Source of the DNA: Paracoccaceae bacterium
GTDB taxonomy: Bacteria; Pseudomonadota; Alphaproteobacteria; Rhodobacterales; Rhodobacteraceae
Length of the DNA: 10,505 nucleotides
Assembly: GCA_024304875.1 (NCBI GenBank)
Contig: JAMWZF010000086.1
Span: 1 to 10,505 of the forward strand
Reading direction: 5' to 3'
The notes beneath the pieces were generated by a model that saw only the letters and a program-made list of their open reading frames with translations, was not told the origin of the DNA and searched no databases. Both the position numbers and the translations under genes were made by a program. Every line of letters begins with the position of its first letter. The first letter of the stretch is position 1. Below, one piece after another: positions 6,753-10,505 of the stretch.

Positions 6753-8083
6753 CCTTCCCCTTCTCCGCCGTCGGCACGCCCGAGCACGCGGCCGACCTGC
6801 CGAAGGAGACCGACCTCGTCGTCCTCGGCGGCGGCGTCGCGGGCGTCTGCACCGCGCTCTACGCCGCCCGGCGGGGGCTGCGCGTGGTCCTCTGCGAAAA
6901 GGGCCGCATCGCCGCCGAGCAGTCGGGCCGCAACTGGGGCTGGATCCGCGCGCAGGGCAGGGACCCGGCGGAGCTGCCCATGATGATGGAGGCCCACCGC
7001 CTCTGGCCCGAGCTGGTCGCCGACGCCGGCGAGGATATCGGCCTGCGCACCATCGGCATCACCTATCTCGCGCGGGAGGAAAAGGACCTCGCCCGATACG
7101 AGGACTGGCTGGAGCACGCGCGCCAGCACCAGCTCGACAGCCGGATGCTCAGCGCCGCCGAAGTGGCCGAGATGATCCCCGGCAGCACCTACGCCGGCGG
7201 GTTGCACACGCCGTCCGACAAGAAGGCCGAACCCTGGGCCTCCGTGCCCGCACTCGCCCGTCTGGCGGCGCGCGAGGGGGTGGTGATCCGCGAGGGCTGC
7301 GCCGTGCGGGCGTGGGAGACCTCGGGCGGGGCCATCTCCTCGGTCGTCACCGAAGCGGGCGAGATCCGGTGCACCGCCCTCGCCATCTGCGCCGGGGCCT
7401 TGTCCCGGCTCTTCCTCGGGCGGCATGGGGTCAGGATCCCCCAGCTGTCGGTCCGCGCCTCAGTCGCCGCCACCCAGCCGCTCGGCGGCATCCACGACGG
7501 TGCCGCCAGCGACGGGCGGACCGCCTTCAGGCCGCGCGGCGACGGCGGCTATTCCATCGCCCCCTCGGCGGCGCACGAGCTTTTTGTCGGGCCCGACGCC
7601 TTCGCCTCGCTGACCTACTTCATCCGCGAATTCCTCTCCGACCCGCTGAACACCGGCCTTCGTCCCCTCGCGCCCAGGGGCTACCCCGACGGCTGGGCGA
7701 CCGCGAGGGCTTGGGCGGCCGATGCGCCGACACCCTTCGAGGCGATGCGCGTCCTGAACCCCGCGCCGAACCGCACCCGGCTCGAGGCCCTGCGCCAACG
7801 GTTCTCGGCCCTGTTCCCGAACGCGGGAGAGGTCCGGCTGGCGGCGGCCTGGGCGGGGATGATCGACGTCCTGCCGGACGTGGTGCCTGTCATCGACGCG
7901 CTGCCGGTGAAGGGGGCCTTCCTCGCCACCGGCCTCTCCGGCCACGGCTTCGGCATCGGGCCGGCGGTGGGCCGGGTGATGGCCGACCTCGTGACCGGGC
8001 GCGATCCGGGGCACGACCTGACGCGCTTCCGCTTCGGCCGGTTCGCGGACGGCACGAAACTGGTGCCGGGTCCGTCGCTCTGA
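6737..8083 (+). CDS. FAD-dependent oxidoreductase, DAO family (amino acid oxidase/dehydrogenase-like)
   Basis: Flavoenzyme of the glycine/D-amino acid oxidase (DAO) fold, expected to oxidise the C-N bond of an amino acid or amine to an imine that hydrolyses to an oxo-acid. It has 448 residues. The dinucleotide-binding site is at the N-terminus (LVVLGGGVAG, GGGVAG at 31-36, followed by E54 at the end of the second strand). The motif EQSGRNWGWIRAQGRDPAEL (61-80) marks a DAO subfamily I associate with proteobacterial amine/amino acid oxidoreductases of unassigned substrate. The C-terminal FAD-contact motif is ATGLSGHGFGIGPAVGR (397-413). There is no signal peptide or membrane anchor, so it is probably cytosolic. 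The start ATG lies 16 bases inside the argE-like gene, with GGAG about 11 bases upstream, indicating translational coupling. A 6-bp hairpin (CTGACG-CGC-CGTCAG, 8080-8094) spans the stop codon. Substrate and stereospecificity are unknown. Confidence 0.87.
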   Translation: MAAHLTFPFSAVGTPEHAADLPKETDLVVLGGGVAGVCTALYAARRGLRVVLCEKGRIAAEQSGRNWGWIRAQGRDPAELPMMMEAHRLWPELVADAGEDIGLRTIGITYLAREEKDLARYEDWLEHARQHQLDSRMLSAAEVAEMIPGSTYAGGLHTPSDKKAEPWASVPALARLAAREGVVIREGCAVRAWETSGGAISSVVTEAGEIRCTALAICAGALSRLFLGRHGVRIPQLSVRASVAATQPLGGIHDGAASDGRTAFRPRGDGGYSIAPSAAHELFVGPDAFASLTYFIREFLSDPLNTGLRPLAPRGYPDGWATARAWAADAPTPFEAMRVLNPAPNRTRLEALRQRFSALFPNAGEVRLAAAWAGMIDVLPDVVPVIDALPVKGAFLATGLSGHGFGIGPAVGRVMADLVTGRDPGHDLTRFRFGRFADGTKLVPGPSL

Positions 8084-8236
8084 CGCGCCGTCAGGATTAA
8101 CCATTTTTTAACAGTATCTTACCCGCGGATAAGGTCGCCGTCCCCGCGGTGGCCCGTCGCGGCTTGGGACCTGTCCTTGCGCATCCCGCGCCGGCGGTTC
8201 AGACTCCGCCGCAAATCCCTCATCGGAGCGCCGCAG
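8084..8236 (+). promoter_or_regulatory. Promoter/leader region of the M20D amidohydrolase gene
   Basis: This 153-base non-coding gap separates the FAD enzyme from the amidohydrolase, so the latter may have its own promoter as well as any read-through. Besides the CtrA-type box it holds TATCTT (8115-8120) and GATAAG (8128-8133) as weak -10 candidates and a 6-bp hairpin CGGCGG / CCGCCG at 8192-8211 in the presumed leader. GGAG at 8225-8228, eight bases before the ATG at 8237, is the likely ribosome site. The frame remains open back to a TTG at 8177, but those 20 codons are arginine-rich and unlike the family, and are better read as leader. Confidence 0.4.
8097..8112. promoter_or_regulatory. CtrA-type binding box (TTAA-N7-TTAAC)
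   Basis: The sequence TTAACCATTTTTTAAC matches the full CtrA consensus TTAA-N7-TTAA(C) exactly, and its left part is also TTAACCAT, the other described CtrA motif form. It lies 125 bases before the amidohydrolase start, in the AT-richest spot of an otherwise GC-rich window. A possible -10 (GATAAG, 8128-8133) follows about 15 bases downstream, where a CtrA-activated promoter would have it. The match is seen directly. Binding is inferred, and such AT-rich motifs can occur by chance. Confidence 0.5.
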
Positions 8237-9403
8237 ATGCCCATCAAGAACCGTTTCGCCGACCGACTGTCCGCCATCACCGAATGGCGCCGCGACCTGC
8301 ACGAGAACCCCGAGATCCTCTTCGAGACCCACCGGACCTCCGGCATCGTGGCCGAGAAGCTGAAGGAGTTCGGCTGCGACGAAGTGGTGACGGGAATCGG
8401 CCGGACCGGCGTCGTGGGGGTCATCAGGGGCCGCTCGAACAGCTCCGGCAAGGTCATCGGACTGCGCGCCGACATGGACGCCCTGCCGATCACCGAACAG
8501 ACCGGCGTGCCCCATGCCTCCAAGACCCCCGGCGCGATGCACGCCTGCGGCCACGACGGGCACACCGCCATGCTGCTGGGCGCGGCGGAATACCTGGCCG
8601 AGACGCGGGCCTTCGACGGCACCGTCGTGGTCATCTTCCAGCCCGCCGAAGAGGGCGGCGGCGGCGGCCGCGAGATGTGCGCCGACGGGATGATGGAGCG
8701 CTTCGGCGTCCAGGAAGTCTACGGCATGCACAACTGGCCCGGCCGCCCGGTCGGCAGCTTCGCCATCCGGCCGGGGCCGTTCTTCGCCGCGACGGACCAG
8801 TTCGAGATCGAGGTCGAGGGCAAGGGCGGCCACGCCGCCAAGCCGCACGAGGCGGTGGATTCGACCGTGATGGCCGCCCATATCGTGACCCAGCTGCAGA
8901 CCATCGCCAGCCGCAACGTCGACCCGACCGAACAGGTGGTGGTCTCGGTCACCTCCTTCGAGACCTCCTCCAAGGCCTTCAACGTGATCCCCCAGCGGGT
9001 CATGCTGAAAGGCACCGTGCGGACCCTGTCGAACGAGGTCCGCGCCCTGGCCCGCAAGCGCCTCATCGCCATCGCCGAGGGCACGGCGGCGACCTTGGGC
9101 GGGGTGGCCCGGATCAACTACATCGACGGCTACCCGGTCATGGCCAACCACGCCGAGCAGACCGACTTCGCCGCCGAGGTGGCCCGAGAGGTTTCGGGCG
9201 ACTGCGCCGACGCACCGCTGGTCATGGGGGGCGAGGACTTCGCCTACATGCTCGAGGAACGCCCCGGCGCCTACATCCTCGTCGGCAACGGCGACACCGC
9301 CTCGGTCCACCACCCCGAGTACGATTTCAACGACGAGGCGATCCCGGCCGGGTGCTCCTGGTGGGCGGGGATCGTGGAACGGCGGATGCCGCTGGCCGGA
9401 TAA
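8237..9403 (+). CDS. M20D amidohydrolase (hippurate hydrolase / N-acyl-amino-acid hydrolase family)
   Basis: Metal-dependent cytoplasmic amidohydrolase of the HipO/AmaA/ILR1 group, which cleaves N-acyl amino acids (for example N-benzoyl or N-acetyl) to a carboxylate and a free amino acid. It has 388 residues, the normal length. Family landmarks are all present: RRDLHENPE at 18-26, GLRADMDALPI at 75-85, HACGHDGHT at 102-110 (metal ligands C104, H106), FQPAEEG at 134-140 (E138 base, E139 ligand), GMHNWP with H165, the lid domain start KGGHAAKPHE at 196-205, GGEDFAYML at 331-339, and VHHPEYDFND with ligand H358. The enzyme therefore looks active. The start is chosen at the ATG with GGAG eight bases upstream, giving the usual N-terminus just before LSAITEWRRDLH. 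Together with the ArgE-like and FAD genes it suggests deacylation followed by oxidation of the amino acid. The exact acyl group and amino acid are unknown. Confidence 0.9.
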   Translation: MPIKNRFADRLSAITEWRRDLHENPEILFETHRTSGIVAEKLKEFGCDEVVTGIGRTGVVGVIRGRSNSSGKVIGLRADMDALPITEQTGVPHASKTPGAMHACGHDGHTAMLLGAAEYLAETRAFDGTVVVIFQPAEEGGGGGREMCADGMMERFGVQEVYGMHNWPGRPVGSFAIRPGPFFAATDQFEIEVEGKGGHAAKPHEAVDSTVMAAHIVTQLQTIASRNVDPTEQVVVSVTSFETSSKAFNVIPQRVMLKGTVRTLSNEVRALARKRLIAIAEGTAATLGGVARINYIDGYPVMANHAEQTDFAAEVAREVSGDCADAPLVMGGEDFAYMLEERPGAYILVGNGDTASVHHPEYDFNDEAIPAGCSWWAGIVERRMPLAG

Positions 9404-9577
9404 GCCAAGGCTTTGAAAATTCAGGCGCCTTTCGGCTTTTCAACCGCAGGTGGCGAGGACTCTAGAACGCTAATGTTCTGGAGTTCTCGGCCAGCTGTAG
9501 GTGCCTGAAATCACACCGAAAACGACGCCTGTCCCGACCCGGCCCCGCGCAACATCAACCGATCGTTCAGAATGTCC
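9404..9577. other. Non-coding gap between convergent genes
   Basis: These 174 bases lie between the ends of the rightward amidohydrolase gene and the leftward metal permease gene. I see no convincing gene. It is richer in A/T than its surroundings and holds two inverted repeats: a weak one at 9413-9443 (TTGAAAA / TTTTCAA, 7 bp, with GCC-TTTC-GGC nested inside) and a strong one at 9451-9493. The remainder (9494-9577) shows nothing I recognise. Confidence 0.6.
9451..9493 (+). terminator. Strong 18-bp hairpin downstream of the amidohydrolase gene
   Basis: Arms CGAGGACTCTAGAAC (9454-9468) and GTTCTGGAGTTCTCG (9475-9489) pair over 15 positions around the 6-base loop GCTAAT. Three more pairs (TGG with CCA, 9451-9453 and 9491-9493) follow past one bulged G (9490). 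Two of the 15 pairs are G·U in a rightward transcript and would be A·C mismatches in a leftward one, so the structure fits RNA made from the plus strand. No U-run follows, so a classical intrinsic terminator is not supported. It may be a 3'-end stabiliser, a pause or rho-assisted end, or part of a repeat element. Confidence 0.4.
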
Positions 9578-10504
9578 TCAGACCCCGTTCGGCGCCCCTG
9601 ATCGCACCCGGCAGGGTCCGTACAGCGCCGCCAGCCCCAGGGTCACGCCCGAGATCGCCGCGATCATCCCCGCCGCGCTCACCGCGTGGACCCCGCCCAG
9701 CCAGAGCGGCCCGTAGCCCGCCAGGACGTAGCCCAGCACCGCCGAGACCAGGGCGAAGAATACCGACCAGAGCACCTGCCGCTCCAGCCGGTCCGTCATC
9801 AGCCGGGCGGCCGCCGGGGGACAGATGAACATGGCGATCACGATGATCGAGCCGACCGCGTCGAAGGCGGCGACGGCGGCGACGGCGGCGGCGGTCACCA
9901 GGCCCACGCCGATCCCTGCCACCGGCAGGCCGAGGCCGCGGGCGAAGCCCTCGTCGAAGGTCGAGATCTTCAGCCAGCGCCAGAACACCAGCGTCAGCAG
10001 GACCATCCCCGCGCAGACCACCGCGATGCGGGGTAATTCGGGCGGCAGGCTCGCCAGCGCCGCCGGATCCGCCAGCGCCCCCCAGCCCTGGCCCTGCAGC
10101 CAGATCAGCTGCTCGAGGTTGCCCATCAGGGCGTGCTCCACGTCGAGGTGCACCCCCGAGGTGTCGGATTGCTCCAGCAGCAGGACGCCGCCGGCGAACA
10201 AAGTGGTGAATGTCACCCCCATGGCTGCCCCGGGCTCGATCCGCCCCAGCCGCCGGATCGCCTCGATCAGGCCCACGGCCACCAGCGCCGCCGCCCCGGC
10301 GCCCAGCATCATCGGCACCGCCGCTGCCGAGCCCGTGAGCAGGAAGGCCACCACGATCCCCGGCAGAACGACATGGGAAATCGCATCGCCGATCAGGGCC
10401 TGCCGCCGCAGGATCAGGAAGTTGCCGGGCAGGGCGCAGGCAACGGAGGACAGGACCCCGATCAGGATCGGCACCAGCGAGAACATGACGAATTCGGTGC
10501 CCAT
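9578..10504 (-). CDS. Metal-ion (Mn/Zn/Fe) ABC transporter permease, ABC-3 family
   Basis: Integral membrane permease of the ZnuB/TroCD/SitCD/MntB family, which moves divalent metal (Mn2+, Zn2+ or Fe2+) delivered by a periplasmic cluster A-I binding protein. It has 308 residues, very hydrophobic throughout (about eight segments, such as 8-27, 42-58, 65-84, 95-110, 158-176, 195-213, 218-232, 245-262 and 272-295; borders approximate). Family landmarks: LRRQALIGDAISHVVLPGI (32-50), VHLDVEHALMGNLEQ (118-132, the region read as HVDxDxxLxG in Tro/Sit/Mnt permeases) and VGSIIVIAMFICPPAAARLMT (217-237). These features resemble the second permease (TroD/SitD) of Mn/Fe systems, but the metal cannot be assigned. 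The ATG at 10504-10502 sits one base from the window edge, so the start is plausible but not verifiable; M7 is an alternative. Partner genes would lie to the right. It is probably unrelated to the peptide-type cluster. Confidence 0.88.
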   Translation of the reverse strand: MGTEFVMFSLVPILIGVLSSVACALPGNFLILRRQALIGDAISHVVLPGIVVAFLLTGSAAAVPMMLGAGAAALVAVGLIEAIRRLGRIEPGAAMGVTFTTLFAGGVLLLEQSDTSGVHLDVEHALMGNLEQLIWLQGQGWGALADPAALASLPPELPRIAVVCAGMVLLTLVFWRWLKISTFDEGFARGLGLPVAGIGVGLVTAAAVAAVAAFDAVGSIIVIAMFICPPAAARLMTDRLERQVLWSVFFALVSAVLGYVLAGYGPLWLGGVHAVSAAGMIAAISGVTLGLAALYGPCRVRSGAPNGV

Positions 10505-10505
10505 C

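Noticed and set aside
8080..8109. Intrinsic terminator after the FAD gene (6-bp hairpin then TTTTTT)
   Set aside because: The T-run begins about nine bases after the short stem, too far for a classical terminator, and it is better explained as part of the CtrA-type box.
8177..8236. N-terminal extension of the amidohydrolase from a TTG
   Set aside because: The 20 added residues are arginine-rich and unlike M20D proteins, and the ATG at 8237 has GGAG at good spacing.
8108..9465. Long open frames on the minus strand (401 codons) and in another plus frame (438 codons) across the amidohydrolase
   Set aside because: The M20D motifs are all in the 8237-9403 frame; the others are Arg/Gly/Pro- or Val/Gly/Asp-rich shadows without plausible starts.
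9454..9496. tRNA-like appearance of the strong hairpin region, which ends near a CCA
   Set aside because: It forms a single long stem; there are no D, anticodon and T arms and no GTTCRANYC T-loop, and the length is wrong.
9501..9716. Small 71-codon open frame at the end of the non-coding gap
   Set aside because: It starts with GTG without a ribosome site, runs antisense into the metal permease gene, and has a Thr/Pro/Ala/Arg composition typical of shadows.
1..10505. A defence system, mobile element, phage gene, CRISPR array or biosynthetic cluster
   Set aside because: No transposase, integrase, Cas-like, toxin-antitoxin or biosynthetic core gene is visible on either strand, and base composition looks uniform across the window.

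Overview
The window is GC-rich, tightly packed bacterial DNA. The protein sequences and the near-exclusive use of G/C-ending codons suggest an alphaproteobacterium of the Rhodobacteraceae (Rhodobacter/roseobacter) type; a perfect CtrA-type box (TTAA-N7-TTAA) fits that. This placement is inferred by eye, not from a search. I see no RNA genes, insertion sequences, CRISPR arrays, prophage genes or defence genes. Essentially every stretch is explained by ordinary metabolic and transport genes.

Positions 1-5405 (minus strand) hold a five-gene peptide-type (Dpp/Opp, PepT family) ABC importer. In transcription order it is: DppD-like ATPase (4392-5405), DppF-like ATPase (3332-4399), periplasmic binding protein (1620-3335), DppB-like permease (494-1531), and a DppC-like permease that runs off the left edge (1-485). 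The first three genes overlap by 8 and 4 bases. The binding protein is followed by two strong back-to-back hairpins before the permeases. The binding protein comes third rather than first, which is unusual for this family.

Positions 5406-5594 are a 189-base divergent control region. Positions 5595-9403 (plus strand) hold an ArgE-like M20 deacetylase and a DAO-fold FAD oxidoreductase, which overlap by 16 bases. After a 153-base gap with the CtrA-like box comes an M20D amidohydrolase of the hippurate hydrolase / N-acyl-amino-acid hydrolase type. Positions 9404-9577 are non-coding and contain a strong 18-bp hairpin. Positions 9578-10504 (minus strand) hold a metal-ion (Mn/Zn/Fe) ABC permease, the end of an unrelated operon entering from the right.

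The likely joint role of the first eight genes is scavenging: the importer brings in a peptide or N-acylated amino-acid-like compound, the two M20 hydrolases remove an acyl group, and the FAD enzyme oxidises the released amine or amino acid. The substrate cannot be read from the sequence. I found no clearly new system. The points most worth a second look are the CtrA-like box, the paired hairpins, the 9451-9493 hairpin, the conserved-looking cysteine pairs in the exported transporter parts, and the catabolic grouping itself.
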